Source: Burkholderiaceae bacterium
GTDB taxonomy: Bacteria > Pseudomonadota > Gammaproteobacteria > Burkholderiales > Burkholderiaceae_E
Assembly: GCA_016710525.1 (NCBI GenBank)
Contig: JADJVQ010000012.1
Span: 1-64,000 of the forward strand
Reading direction: 5' to 3'
DNA length: 64,000 nucleotides
Shown here: positions 54,698 to 63,808 of the stretch, in pieces
Layout of the letters: the number at the start of each line of letters is the position of its first letter
Position numbering within the stretch: the first letter of the stretch is position 1
The notes under the pieces: generated by a model
Databases searched by the model: none
What the model saw: the letters and a program-made list of their open reading frames with translations, nothing else
Told to the model about the DNA's origin: nothing
Position numbers and translations under genes: made by a program

Positions 54698-54735
54698 CAG
54701 GGTCTGCCAGGGCCTGCCAGGGCCTGCCAGGGCCG
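54698..54735. repeat. 10-base tandem repeat after the acyl-CoA synthetase
   Basis: The unit GGCCTGCCAG occurs at 54711-54720 and 54721-54730, with a one-base variant at 54701-54710 and partial units on both sides. It starts directly after the stop of the acyl-CoA synthetase gene. No hairpin or T-run is obvious. Confidence 0.75.
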
Positions 54736-54752
54736 ACCGCCCGGTGTCGGGC

Positions 54753-55448
54753 TCAGTCGGTCTTCTTGGGCCGGCCCGGCTTGAGCGCCGTCAGGTCGTC
54801 CAGCGCCGCCCGCAGTTCGAGGTCACCGAGCGCGAGCAGCGCATGCAGGCCGGCGCGCAGCAGTTCGCTCTTCTTGGCGGGCCGCTGAAAGACCAGCGCC
54901 CGTTGCTTCAGGGTCGCGATCAGGTCGAAATCCGCCTGGGGCATGGTGAAGCTGTCGCGAACCAGTTTGGCCTTGGCCTTGCGGGGTTTGTCGGCCGCTG
55001 CGGTCGTGACGGCGGGCGCCGGCCGGGTGGTGACCGCGGGTTTGGCGGAAAGAACGCGATCGGGTGCCTTGGCCGCCTTGGTCGCCTTAGCTGCCTTTGC
55101 CGCTTGGGCAGTCTTGGCCGATTGGGCTCCCTTGGCCGCTTGCGGCCCTTTTGCCTTGGCGACCGCCTTCTTGCCTTTTGCTGCTGCGGGCGCGGGCGCG
55201 GCGCGCTTGGGTTTGCCCTTGGCGCGAACCGGCGCCGCGCTGGCCGGGCTCTCGGCGCCGTCCGGCTGCGCGGTGGCCGCCGCCTGGGGCGCGGTCACCG
55301 GCGATGCGAGCTTCGCCGCCTTCGAGGGGCGCTTGCGCGTGGCGCGACCGGCCCGCGGCTGGGTCGCCGCCGGGGCGGGCGCCGGGGCCGGCGCCGCCGG
55401 AGGGGGCGTGTCGAGGGTTTCCTGGGCGGTGGTGGCGTTCGTGTTCAT
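54753..55448 (-). CDS. Histone H1-like Lys/Ala/Pro-rich protein
   Basis: A 231-residue protein starting at ATG 55448 after GGGAGA. Residues 10-165 are low-complexity and rich in Lys, Ala and Pro (RATRKRPSKAAKLASPVTAP, KAAKATKAAKAPDRV), as in the histone H1-like AlgP/Hc proteins of beta- and gamma-proteobacteria. The C-terminal 60 residues are ordered and helical (LVRDSFTMPQADFDLIATLK, KKSELLRAGLHALLALGD) and may dimerise. It probably binds DNA or RNA in the nucleoid. An unusually perfect palindrome lies just upstream of the start (55465-55485). Confidence 0.7.
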   Translation of the reverse strand: MNTNATTAQETLDTPPPAAPAPAPAPAATQPRAGRATRKRPSKAAKLASPVTAPQAAATAQPDGAESPASAAPVRAKGKPKRAAPAPAAAKGKKAVAKAKGPQAAKGAQSAKTAQAAKAAKATKAAKAPDRVLSAKPAVTTRPAPAVTTAAADKPRKAKAKLVRDSFTMPQADFDLIATLKQRALVFQRPAKKSELLRAGLHALLALGDLELRAALDDLTALKPGRPKKTD

Positions 55449-55464
55449 ATCGATCTCCCATTTA

Positions 55465-55485
55465 TCGTATAAACGATTTATACGA
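55465..55485. promoter_or_regulatory. Perfect AT-rich palindrome, probable operator
   Basis: TCGTATAAA-CGA-TTTATACGA has 9-base arms with a 3-base centre. It ends 17 bases upstream of the H1-like protein start (minus strand). An AT-rich dyad this perfect is rare in this GC-rich region, so a repressor site overlapping the promoter is likely; the binding protein is not known. Confidence 0.55.
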
Positions 55486-55577
55486 ATTGAACGGAGCGAT
55501 GTCAAGCGCGGCGAGGCCGGCCGTCAACAGTCTGCCATCTGGCCGCGCCAGACTTGGGTGAATTCTGGAGTCCGCCC

Positions 55578-57476
55578 ATGTTGCCTGCTGCCGAAGACGT
55601 GTGCCAACCGCCCTGGAACATGGCGGCGATCACCGCACTGATCGACGATCTCGAGTCCCTGCGCAAGGCCATGCTCGAGCGCGAGGCTGGACTGGCGCCC
55701 TGGGTCGACGCGGTCGCGCCCGCTCGTCGGGCCAGCGCCGCCAATCTGGCCCACTACCTGGCGCTGCGCCAGATCGACCTGCGTCCGATCCAGGACCGGC
55801 TGGCCGGCGCAGGTCTTTCTTCATTGGGGCGCTCCGAGACGCACGTTCTGGCCAACGTGGACAAGGTCCTGGGTGCCCTGCACCGGATCGCAGGGCTGCC
55901 CTGGCGCTCGCTCGCGCGCGACGAACCGAACGGGTTTCACTGCGGCGCCGCGTTGCTGGCGCAGCACGCGCGGGACCTGTTCGGTGCGGCGCCCGCGCAG
56001 CGCGACGTTCGGATCATGGTCACTCTGCCCAGCGAGGCGGCCTTCGACCCGTCTTTGGTCACTGCGCTGGTGCAGGGCGGAATGGATATCGCGCGGATCA
56101 ACTGTGCTCACGATGACGCCGCTTGCTGGTCCGAAATGGCCGACAAGGTCCGATTGGCCGCGCACCAAGCCAATCGAACGGTGCGGATCCTGATGGATCT
56201 GGGCGGCCCGAAGCTGCGCACCGGACCGGTGGTCGACGGGCCGGCCGTGGTGAAGCTGCGGCCCGTTCGCGATGCCTTCGGTCGCGTGACCCAGTCTGCC
56301 CGCCTCGGCCTGGTGCCCGCCGGTTCGGGGCAAAGCGTCGCGGGTTCGCAGGTCAGCCTGGGGGTCGATGCGCGTTGGCTGTCTCGCTTGAAGGTCGGCG
56401 AGCGCATCGATCTGGCCGACGCCCGTTCGGCCCGCCGGCGCCTGGTGGTGCTCGAGCGGCACGAAACCGGCGTGCTCGTGGAATGCGACCGTACCGCTTA
56501 CCTGTGCGCCGCGACCTGGTTGCGGCTGCATCGGGCCGGCGAGGCGACGCACCGGACCGCTGTCTTCGATGTGCCGGTGGCACCGGGTCAGTTGCACCTG
56601 CGGCAAGGCGATCTCGTGGATCTGGTGTCGCAGGGTGCCGGTCATGATGCGTTGCCGCCGACCAAGAAGCGCAGTGCGGCGCGTGCGAGCATTTCGTGCA
56701 CGCTGCCCGAAGTGCTCGCGCACGTGCGCGAAGGCCATCGGATCTGGTTCGACGACGGTCGCATCGGCGGCGAAATCCGTCGCTGCGAGCCGGATCGTGT
56801 CGAAGTCGAGATCACCGAGGCGCGCAGCGGCGGTGAACGACTGGCCGCTGACAAGGGAATCAATCTGCCCGATACCCCGCTCGAGCTGACTGCGCTGACT
56901 TCGAAAGATCTCGAAGACCTGGAGGTGGTCGTCCGCCATGCCGATATCGTCGGCCTGTCGTTCGCTCAGTCGGCCGAGGATGTCCGGGCGCTGCGCCGCC
57001 GGCTCGCGGCACTGGGTGCGCCTGATCTGGGCATGATCCTGAAGATCGAGACCCGGCGGGGCTTCGAGCACCTGCCGGAGATGCTGCTGGCCGCGATGTC
57101 GGGACCTGCTACCGGGGTGATGATCGCGCGCGGCGACCTGGCGGTCGAGTGCGGCTACGAGCGGCTGGCCGAGGTCCAGGAGGAGATCCTGTGGGCCTGC
57201 GAAGCGGCGCATGTGCCAGTCGTCTGGGCGACCCAGGTCCTGGAAACGCTGGCCAGGACCGGGCTGCCATCGCGCGCCGAAATCACCGATGCGGCGATGG
57301 GCGGGCGTGCCGAGTGCGTGATGCTCAACAAAGGGCCCCATGTCCTGAGTGCCATTCGCACGCTGGATGACATCCTGCGGCGGATGCAGTCGCACCAGCA
57401 CAAGAAGCGGCCGCTGCTGCGCGCGCTGGCGGCCTGGGCCGGTCCGCAGCCCGAACCATTGGCGACCCGGCATTGA
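55578..57476 (+). CDS. Atypical pyruvate kinase
   Basis: A 632-residue protein, longer than usual pyruvate kinase (about 480). An N-terminal helical extension of about 135 residues precedes the barrel, which begins at VRIMVTLPSEAAFDPSLVTA (the TKIVCTIGP-like strand, without its usual Thr/Lys) and MDIARINCAHDDAACW. The B domain is long. Active-site parts are LGMILKIETRRGFEHLPE (KxE), VMIARGDLAVECGYERLAEV and VPVVWATQVLETLARTGLPS. The end, GGRAECVMLNKGPHVLSAI, replaces the usual VMLSGETA, and the C-terminal allosteric domain is absent. It may be a true PEP-to-pyruvate kinase or a redirected homologue. ATG 55578 follows GGAG. Confidence 0.8.
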   Translation: MLPAAEDVCQPPWNMAAITALIDDLESLRKAMLEREAGLAPWVDAVAPARRASAANLAHYLALRQIDLRPIQDRLAGAGLSSLGRSETHVLANVDKVLGALHRIAGLPWRSLARDEPNGFHCGAALLAQHARDLFGAAPAQRDVRIMVTLPSEAAFDPSLVTALVQGGMDIARINCAHDDAACWSEMADKVRLAAHQANRTVRILMDLGGPKLRTGPVVDGPAVVKLRPVRDAFGRVTQSARLGLVPAGSGQSVAGSQVSLGVDARWLSRLKVGERIDLADARSARRRLVVLERHETGVLVECDRTAYLCAATWLRLHRAGEATHRTAVFDVPVAPGQLHLRQGDLVDLVSQGAGHDALPPTKKRSAARASISCTLPEVLAHVREGHRIWFDDGRIGGEIRRCEPDRVEVEITEARSGGERLAADKGINLPDTPLELTALTSKDLEDLEVVVRHADIVGLSFAQSAEDVRALRRRLAALGAPDLGMILKIETRRGFEHLPEMLLAAMSGPATGVMIARGDLAVECGYERLAEVQEEILWACEAAHVPVVWATQVLETLARTGLPSRAEITDAAMGGRAECVMLNKGPHVLSAIRTLDDILRRMQSHQHKKRPLLRALAAWAGPQPEPLATRH

Positions 57477-57662
57477 CGCCGCATGGCCCGGCCGCGGCGA
57501 CGCCCGGCCGCGGGGCGGCACGCAGCCCGTGTCTGTCATCAGATGGCCATATCCGTGGTCTAGCGTGCAGACCGGCCGGACGCGGCACGAGGCAGCATTG
57601 CGTCGGGTCTGGCCGAACCGATCGAGCTCGCTCGACATGACTCTGTTTCCGCCTGCGAGGTA

Positions 57663-58589
57663 ATGACGATGGACCTTCCCGCCGACCACGATGCGCTGCT
57701 GCGCCGTATCGAAGCCGATCTGCTCGATGGCTATGACGAGGAACTCGAACTCGAGATCGAGGATCGTGACCTGGCCGAGCCGCCCGATCCCGGATCGCCG
57801 GGCGCGCAGGCCCGCCGCGCCGAACGGCAGAGCTACTTCCGCGAACTCTTCCGGTTGCAGGGGGAACTGGTCAAGCTGCAGGATTGGGTTGCGCAGACCG
57901 GCCAGAAGGTGGTCATCGTGTTCGAGGGGCGCGATGCCGCCGGCAAGGGCGGCGTCATCAAGCGCATCACCCAGCGCCTGAACCCGCGCGTGTGCCGGGT
58001 GGTTGCGCTGCCCGCCCCGAACGATCGCGAGCGCACGCAGTGGTATTTCCAGCGCTATTCGACCCATCTGCCGGCGGCCGGCGAAATGGTGCTGTTCGAC
58101 CGCAGCTGGTACAACCGGGCCGGTGTCGAACGCGTGATGGGCTTTTGCTCCGAAGACGATGTCGAGGAGTTCTTCCGTTCGGTGCCGGAATTCGAACGAA
58201 TGCTGGTGCGCTCCGGCATCAGGGTCATCAAGTACTGGTTCTCGATCACCGACGACGAGCAGCACCTGCGCTTTCTCGGGCGCATCCACGATCCGCTCAA
58301 GCAGTGGAAGCTCAGTCCGATGGACCTCGAGAGCCGCAGCCGCTGGGAGCAGTACACCAAGGCCAAGGAAGCGATGCTCGAGCGCACCCACATCGACGAG
58401 GCGCCCTGGTGGGTCGTGCAGGCGGTCGACAAGAAGAAGGCGCGGCTGAACTGCATCGCCCACCTGCTGTCCCTGATGCCCTACGAGGAAGTGCACAAGC
58501 CGTCGGTCGAGCTGCCGTCGCGAGTGCGCAATCCGGACTATTCCCGTCAGCCGGTGCCCATGGAGATGTTCGTGCCTGAGCGGTACTGA
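57663..58589 (+). CDS. ppk2: Polyphosphate kinase 2
   Basis: A 308-residue PPK2 of the one-domain type. Walker A is FEGRDAAGKGGVIKRIT, and Walker B with the conserved Asp-Arg is VLFDRSWYNRAGVERVMGFC; the lid region has KYWFSITDDEQHLRFLGRI. PPK2 enzymes move phosphate between polyphosphate and nucleoside di- or monophosphates in the cytosol; which nucleotide is preferred cannot be read here. It is preceded by the pyruvate kinase gene by about 190 bases and may be separately transcribed. Confidence 0.92.
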   Translation: MTMDLPADHDALLRRIEADLLDGYDEELELEIEDRDLAEPPDPGSPGAQARRAERQSYFRELFRLQGELVKLQDWVAQTGQKVVIVFEGRDAAGKGGVIKRITQRLNPRVCRVVALPAPNDRERTQWYFQRYSTHLPAAGEMVLFDRSWYNRAGVERVMGFCSEDDVEEFFRSVPEFERMLVRSGIRVIKYWFSITDDEQHLRFLGRIHDPLKQWKLSPMDLESRSRWEQYTKAKEAMLERTHIDEAPWWVVQAVDKKKARLNCIAHLLSLMPYEEVHKPSVELPSRVRNPDYSRQPVPMEMFVPERY

Positions 58590-58705
58590 TCCGGTTTTGC
58601 CCGGGGCGCGACGCCGGACCGGCATGGCTTCTCGCCTGTCCGCGTCAAGTCGATGCGATACGATGGAAGTCCCGTCCCATCGCGGCTGTTCAGTTCCCCG
58701 ATTCC

Positions 58706-59392
58706 ATGCGCCTCCTGATCGTCGACGATCATCCCCTGGTGCGCGAAGCGCTGGGCACCGTACTGCGCTCGCTGCGGCCTGACGCGGCTATCGGCGAGGC
58801 GTCGACAGCCGCGCAGGCGCTGGCGGCGTTACGCGAAAGCCCCCCGGTCGACCTGCTGCTGCTCGATATCCGCCTGCCTGATCAATCGGGTCTGGACCTG
58901 TTGCCGCTCATTGCCGAGCGGCACGTCGGCACGGCGGTGGTCGTGCTGTCGGGCGACCTCGACAAGCACACCGTGCAGCGCGCGCTCGCCGCCGGTGCCG
59001 TCGGATGCATTCCCAAGACCGAGCCGCGGGAGGTTCTCGCCAGCGCGCTCGGCCTGGTGCTCGCAGGCGGCGTCTACATTCCGCCGCTGGCCGTGGGCCC
59101 GGAGGCTCCACGGCCGGCGGCAGGCGCATGGACAACCCCCCGCGCCACCGGGCGAGCCGCACCGACGCCTTCGGAGCTCGGGCTGACCGGTCGCCAGGTC
59201 GAGGTGCTGGCGCTGCTGATGCAGGGCAAGAACAACAAGCTGATCTGCCGCGCGCTCGGCCTCGCGGAGCCCACGGTCAAGAGCCACGTGTCGGCGATCC
59301 TGCGTGCGCTGAACGTGGAAAGCCGAACCGAGGCGGTCCTGGCGGTCACCCGGCTGGGCTGGTCGCTGCCCTCGATTCCTCAAGCCCGCTGA
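58706..59392 (+). CDS. LuxR/NarL family response regulator
   Basis: A 228-residue regulator. The receiver domain has VDDHPLVREALGTVLR, the phospho-acceptor Asp54 in DLLLLDIRLPDQSG, and the switch Lys in AVGCIPKTEPRE. After a Pro/Ala-rich linker the LuxR-type HTH follows: LTGRQVEVLALLMQGKNNKL and LGLAEPTVKSHVSAILRALN. It overlaps the convergent hybrid kinase gene by 13 bases at their stops. The kinase is its likely partner, and the unit may control genes of the linked binding protein. Confidence 0.88.
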   Translation: MRLLIVDDHPLVREALGTVLRSLRPDAAIGEASTAAQALAALRESPPVDLLLLDIRLPDQSGLDLLPLIAERHVGTAVVVLSGDLDKHTVQRALAAGAVGCIPKTEPREVLASALGLVLAGGVYIPPLAVGPEAPRPAAGAWTTPRATGRAAPTPSELGLTGRQVEVLALLMQGKNNKLICRALGLAEPTVKSHVSAILRALNVESRTEAVLAVTRLGWSLPSIPQAR

Positions 59393-61593
59393 AGCAGTCG
59401 GGTCATCACGGTTCGCAGCCGCAGGCCCGACACCGGCTTCTCCAGCATCGGCAGTCCACTGTCCGCGATGCGCTGACGGGTGAGGGCACTGACGTCGCCC
59501 GTCATGATCAGTGCGGGAACCGGCTGATGCAGCGCCACGCGCAGCCGCTTGACGACCGCCAGGCCATCGTCGCCGTCGTCGAGCTGGAAGTCCACGAGCA
59601 GCAGCTCGGGTGGGGCCGAGTCGACATCCGCGGTGTGCGGCGCAGCCTTCAGCGCCCGGACCCGGCATCCCCAGCCTGCCAGCAGGCGCGCGGTACTGTC
59701 GAGCACCTGATCGTCATTGTCGATGACGAGCACCCGGCGGCCGCGCAGCGCGTCGAACGCAGGCTCCGGCGCTGCCGATGCCGGCGTCTGGCCCGGCTGC
59801 GCCAGAGGAACGGTCACTGAAAAGCAGGAGCCTCGTCCGGGCACCGAGCGGACCTCGATCGGATGCGCCATCAGGGCGCACAGGCGGGTGACGATCGACA
59901 GGCCCAGGCCCAGGCCTTCGCCGCGTCCCGAGCCTTCCGGCGCGACCTGGTAGAACTCCTGGAAGATGTCGGGCAATTTGTCCGCGGGAATGCCGATGCC
60001 GGTGTCGCAGACCATGATCCGCAGGCCCGCACCGGTCCGCCGGCAGCCGACCAGCACGCCGCCGTGCCGCGTATAGCGCACGGCATTGGCGACGAGATTG
60101 CCCAGGACCCGTTCGAGCAGCACCGGATCGCTGCACACCCATGCGTCGTGCGGGCGGATGCGCAGCTCCAGCCCCTTGGCGCGTGCGGCCCCCGAGTACG
60201 TGATGTCCATCTGATCCAGGATGCGCTGCACCGGCACGGCGGACGGCTCGGGTCGCACGACGCCGGCATCGAGCTTGGACACGTCCAGCAGGCCATCGAA
60301 CAGCGTGTTGATCGAGGCGACGGCAGCTTCCACGCGTGCCGCCAGCCGGTCGCGCTCGCGCGGATCGGGCTCGATCCGCTGTTGCGCGACCAGCAGGTTC
60401 AGCGCATGCAGCGGCTGGCGAAGATCATGGCTGGCGGCGGCCAGCAGCCGGGACTTCGCACGGTTGGCCTCGGACAATGCTCGGGTGCGCTCCTCGACCT
60501 TGCGCTCGAGCGAGCCGTAGCTCGCCTGCAGTTCGCCCGCCATGTCGTTGAACCGCTCGCCCAGCCGTTCGAGTTCATCGCCGGACTTCAGCTGGATTCG
60601 GTGCGACAGCTGTCCCGCGCCGATGCGCTCGGCGCCCTGGGCGAGCGCCCGCAACGGGCGCACCATCCGCCAGGCCGACCAGAGCGCGGCGGCGAGCGCC
60701 AGCGCGAGACTGCCGGCGGCGACCCAGACCGCGGCGCGTACTGCGGCACGCACGGGTTCGTCCGCCTCTTCCAGGGGTTGTTCGACGACGACATGCCAGC
60801 CGGTCAGCTCGATCCTTCGGCTCGTGGCGAGCACCGGCTTGCCAAGGGTGCCTTGCATCCGCACGGCCCGGGGTGATGCGGCGCCGTCCTGCCGAAACTC
60901 GAATGCCTGCCGGACCGTGGACAGGTCGGTATTGCGCAGGACGAGCTGGATGTCGGGATGCGCGATCAGGCGAGCCGCGCGGTCGACGACGTAGACGATG
61001 CCTTCGCGCCCGAAATGGATGCGCGAGACCACATCCCAGATGTGCTTCAGGCTGACTTCGGCGACCGCCACGCCGGCCGCGGGATCGCTGCCGGCAACCG
61101 CGAGTGTGACGAAGGGTTCGCTGCCTTTGCGGAAATAGACGTCGCCGTGATAGACGCGATTCGCCCGTGCGCCCGCAAATGCGGGCGAGGCCGAGCGATC
61201 TGCCAGCGTGTCGATCCGGCTCAGTTCCAGCCTCGATTCAGCGACCCGTTCGCGTCCGGCTTCGTCGAGCAGCACCAGGTCGGTGATCGCCGGTGCCTGG
61301 CGCATGGCGCGCAACATGTCCAGCCGCCGCTGCTGGGTCGCGTCTTCGCCCCACGGCAGGGCCGTCAGCCAGGCCAGCTGCAGTTCCACCTCGCGCAGAA
61401 ACTGGAGAATCCGTACCGCAGAGGCGTCCGCCTGGGCATCCTGCAAGGCGGCGATGGCCTCGCGCTGCTGGCGATGAGCAAGACTGGCGCTGACGACTGC
61501 GGATACGAGCAGCGGCACCGACACGACCAGCACGAAGATCGTCGCATAGCGGCGCTGCAGCGACCCGCGCAATGCCTCCCAGCGTGGATGCAC
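59380..61593 (-). CDS. Hybrid sensor histidine kinase with periplasmic sensor domain
   Basis: A 737-residue membrane kinase starting at GTG 61593. Two helices (about 17-38 and about 288-308) flank a periplasmic dCache-type domain (RAMRQAPAITDLVLLDEAGR, RNTDLSTVRQAFEF). Then come HAMP (MVRPLRALAQGAERIGAGQL), a HisKA box AAASHDLRQPLHALNLL, HATPase motifs (NLVANAVRYTRHG, CDTGIGIPADKLPDIFQEF, GEGLGLGLSIV) and a C-terminal receiver (RRVLVIDNDDQVLDS, LLLVDFQLDDGDDG). It starts 13 bases after the stop of the ABC-type binding-protein gene, so they form an operon. It likely phosphorylates the LuxR regulator encoded convergently. Confidence 0.9.
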   Translation of the reverse strand: MHPRWEALRGSLQRRYATIFVLVVSVPLLVSAVVSASLAHRQQREAIAALQDAQADASAVRILQFLREVELQLAWLTALPWGEDATQQRRLDMLRAMRQAPAITDLVLLDEAGRERVAESRLELSRIDTLADRSASPAFAGARANRVYHGDVYFRKGSEPFVTLAVAGSDPAAGVAVAEVSLKHIWDVVSRIHFGREGIVYVVDRAARLIAHPDIQLVLRNTDLSTVRQAFEFRQDGAASPRAVRMQGTLGKPVLATSRRIELTGWHVVVEQPLEEADEPVRAAVRAAVWVAAGSLALALAAALWSAWRMVRPLRALAQGAERIGAGQLSHRIQLKSGDELERLGERFNDMAGELQASYGSLERKVEERTRALSEANRAKSRLLAAASHDLRQPLHALNLLVAQQRIEPDPRERDRLAARVEAAVASINTLFDGLLDVSKLDAGVVRPEPSAVPVQRILDQMDITYSGAARAKGLELRIRPHDAWVCSDPVLLERVLGNLVANAVRYTRHGGVLVGCRRTGAGLRIMVCDTGIGIPADKLPDIFQEFYQVAPEGSGRGEGLGLGLSIVTRLCALMAHPIEVRSVPGRGSCFSVTVPLAQPGQTPASAAPEPAFDALRGRRVLVIDNDDQVLDSTARLLAGWGCRVRALKAAPHTADVDSAPPELLLVDFQLDDGDDGLAVVKRLRVALHQPVPALIMTGDVSALTRQRIADSGLPMLEKPVSGLRLRTVMTRLLQRA

Positions 61594-61606
61594 GGGGCCG
61601 ACCGGG

Positions 61607-62608
61607 TCAGCCGATGCGCCGGTCGACGCGAAGCTGCAAGGCAGGCGGCAGCACCATGCCGATGGTTCGGGCCGTGCGGGAATTGACGACGAATTCGACG
61701 TCCCGAGGCTGTTCGATCGCCAGCTCCGCGGGGCGCGCGCCCCGCAACAGCCGGTCGGCGATGCCCGCCATCTGGCGGAAGTAGCCGCGCGGGTCCGGGC
61801 CGTAACTCATCAGGTTGCCGGCCTCCACGAACTCGGCCCAGCCGGACATGGTGGGCAGGCGCTGCGCGGCGGCGAATTCTGCGATCCGCCCCGCCTGCTG
61901 GTTGATCAAGTTGTCCGGGATCGCGATCAGTCCGTCGGCGCCGTCGCGCGTAATGGCGGCGAAAGCGCCGTTCAGATCGTCCGCGCGCTTCAGCGGATGC
62001 CAGGCGATCGTCGCGCCCAGGCGCCGGGCCGCTGCGTGCGTCGCATCGCGCTCAACGCCCACACCCGGATGGATCTCGTTGGCGACGACCGCAAGCCGAC
62101 GTCCGCCGCGAAGCGCCTCGCACAGCAGCTCGACCCGTTTGCCGGCCAGATCGGCCGACAGTGCCGAGACTCCGGTCAGCGTGCCTCCCGGACGCGACAG
62201 GCTGCTGACGAGGCCGGCTTCGACCGGATCTCCGTTGATGCAGAAAACGAGCGGCCGTGTGCCGGCGGCCGTACGCGCCCCGAAGACCATCGGCCCGATC
62301 GCCACGATCAGCTGCGCGTCGAGCGCGACCAGTTCGGCGGTCAGTGCATCGCTCTGCGGCCGGCCGCCCTCGCGGACCAGCAGTTCGAGGTCGCGCCCGA
62401 AGTGCCAGCCGCGCGCGATCAGTTCCGCGCGGAAGGCCTCCAGTGCGAGCGCTGACGCCGACGTGCCCGCCGCCCCGTTCCAGCCCAGCCATCCGATGCG
62501 CACCGGCCGGCTTCGCTGGGCTCGTGCGATGCGCGCGAACGCAAGCGAGGTCAGCGAAACGAGCGCCGCACGGCGCCCGATCGGCAATCGTTCAAGGCAG
62601 GTGCGCAT
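61607..62608 (-). CDS. ABC-type substrate-binding protein (ABC_sub_bind family)
   Basis: A 333-residue periplasmic protein with an export signal ending near ARIARAQ. It has the two-lobe Rossmann-like layout of the family: IGWLGWNGAAGTSASALALE, QLIVAIGPMVFGARTAAG, TRPLVFCINGDPVEAGLVSS, GGTLTGVSALSADLAGKRVE, DGLIAIPDNLINQQAGRIAE and PTMSGWAEFVEAGNLMSYGP. Such proteins bind small ligands, and many in proteobacteria are orphans without permease genes. Here it is co-transcribed with a hybrid sensor kinase, which suggests that it delivers a ligand signal to the kinase rather than to a transporter. Confidence 0.85.
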   Translation of the reverse strand: MRTCLERLPIGRRAALVSLTSLAFARIARAQRSRPVRIGWLGWNGAAGTSASALALEAFRAELIARGWHFGRDLELLVREGGRPQSDALTAELVALDAQLIVAIGPMVFGARTAAGTRPLVFCINGDPVEAGLVSSLSRPGGTLTGVSALSADLAGKRVELLCEALRGGRRLAVVANEIHPGVGVERDATHAAARRLGATIAWHPLKRADDLNGAFAAITRDGADGLIAIPDNLINQQAGRIAEFAAAQRLPTMSGWAEFVEAGNLMSYGPDPRGYFRQMAGIADRLLRGARPAELAIEQPRDVEFVVNSRTARTIGMVLPPALQLRVDRRIG

Positions 62609-62822
62609 GGTGCCTCCAGGCTGTGGGTCTGCTCAATCTTAGCGCCGTGCGGCTGGCAGCGATCGCCGCCCGTTCATACGGAAGTATTGGTACCTGCGTC
62701 GGGGCTCACTCCTACCTGCGCAGGATGTGCGATGCCTCGGCCGCGTCGAAGATCGGTCCATCGGCTCGACGCCGATCCCTTCCGAACCGTCCCCGGGCAT
62801 GCCGCCCCTCGAGGAGTCCACC

Positions 62823-63803
62823 ATGAAGATCGATCGCCGCTGGTTTCACTGTTCGCTGCTCGCGCTGCTGGCCGGCGCCACCACCACCACCGCTGTCGCC
62901 CAGCCGGGCGGCGCGTTTCCCGCCCGAGCCGTCACCATCATTCTGCCGACGCCCGCAGGCGGCCCCTCCGATATCGCGGCTCGGCTCATCGCCCGCTCGC
63001 TGACCGCGGCGTGGGGCCAGCCGGTGCTGGTCGAGAACAAGCCGGGCGCCGGCGGCGCGATCGCCGCGCAAGCGGTCATGGCGGCAGCGCCCGACGGCTA
63101 CACGCTGCTTTGGGCACAGGCGTCGTTGGCCGGTCTGCCGTTCGTGCAGCGGACCACGCCCTACCGGTCGATGAGTGAACTCGCGCCGGTGTCGAACGTG
63201 CTGCATTTCGGCTACGCGCTCTTCGTCAATCGGGACCTACCGGTGGCGAATTTCACCGACTTCGTCGCGTTCGGCCGTGCCGCGCCCAACAAGCTGAATC
63301 TTGCCACCGGCACACTGGGCGAATACATGGTGGCCGCGCATGTCCTGAAGGCCAGCGGCGTCAAGGTGCAACGCGTGGCCTACAAAGGCGGCGTGCAGCT
63401 GATGCCCGATCTGATGAGCGGGCAGGTGCAGGTCAACTTCGGGCCGATTCTGAGCGGCTTGCAGCACGCCAAGGCCGGCAAGCTGAAGATCCTGGCCTCC
63501 GCGCTGCCCCAGCGCAGTCCGCTGATGCCCGACGTGCCGACCTTCGCCGAACTCGGCATTCCGCCCGGCAATCTGCCGACCTGGAACGCCCTGTTCGCGC
63601 CGCCGCGCACGCCGCTCGAGGTGACCTCCCGGATCGCGGCCGCCGTGACTCAGGCACTCGGCGATCCGGCGGTCCGCGGTCCCCTGGAGCTCAATGGCGC
63701 CGACCTGCTGGGGACCTCGCCCCAGCAGCTGGCCGATGCAGTCGAGGCAGCCACATCGGCCTGGAAGACCTTCGTTCGCGAACACGACATCGCGCAGGAG
63801 TGA
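62823..63803 (+). CDS. Bug/TctC family tripartite tricarboxylate transporter receptor
   Basis: A 326-residue receptor with a signal peptide (MKIDRRWFHCSLLALLAGAT, cleavage near AVAQ). The family features are FPARAVTIILPTPAGGPSDI, LVENKPGAGGAIAAQAVMA, RVAYKGGVQLMPDLMSGQVQ and the C-terminal TSAWKTFVREHDI. Ligand unknown; no membrane subunits adjacent. It is divergent from the ABC-type binding protein, and the O-methyltransferase gene begins 5 bases after its stop, so both may form one unit. Confidence 0.9.
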   Translation: MKIDRRWFHCSLLALLAGATTTTAVAQPGGAFPARAVTIILPTPAGGPSDIAARLIARSLTAAWGQPVLVENKPGAGGAIAAQAVMAAAPDGYTLLWAQASLAGLPFVQRTTPYRSMSELAPVSNVLHFGYALFVNRDLPVANFTDFVAFGRAAPNKLNLATGTLGEYMVAAHVLKASGVKVQRVAYKGGVQLMPDLMSGQVQVNFGPILSGLQHAKAGKLKILASALPQRSPLMPDVPTFAELGIPPGNLPTWNALFAPPRTPLEVTSRIAAAVTQALGDPAVRGPLELNGADLLGTSPQQLADAVEAATSAWKTFVREHDIAQE

Positions 63804-63808
63804 GCACC

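Noticed and set aside
55821..58625. A 934-codon minus-strand open frame opposite pyruvate kinase and ppk2
   Set aside because: Shadow frame; both plus-strand genes have intact catalytic motifs.
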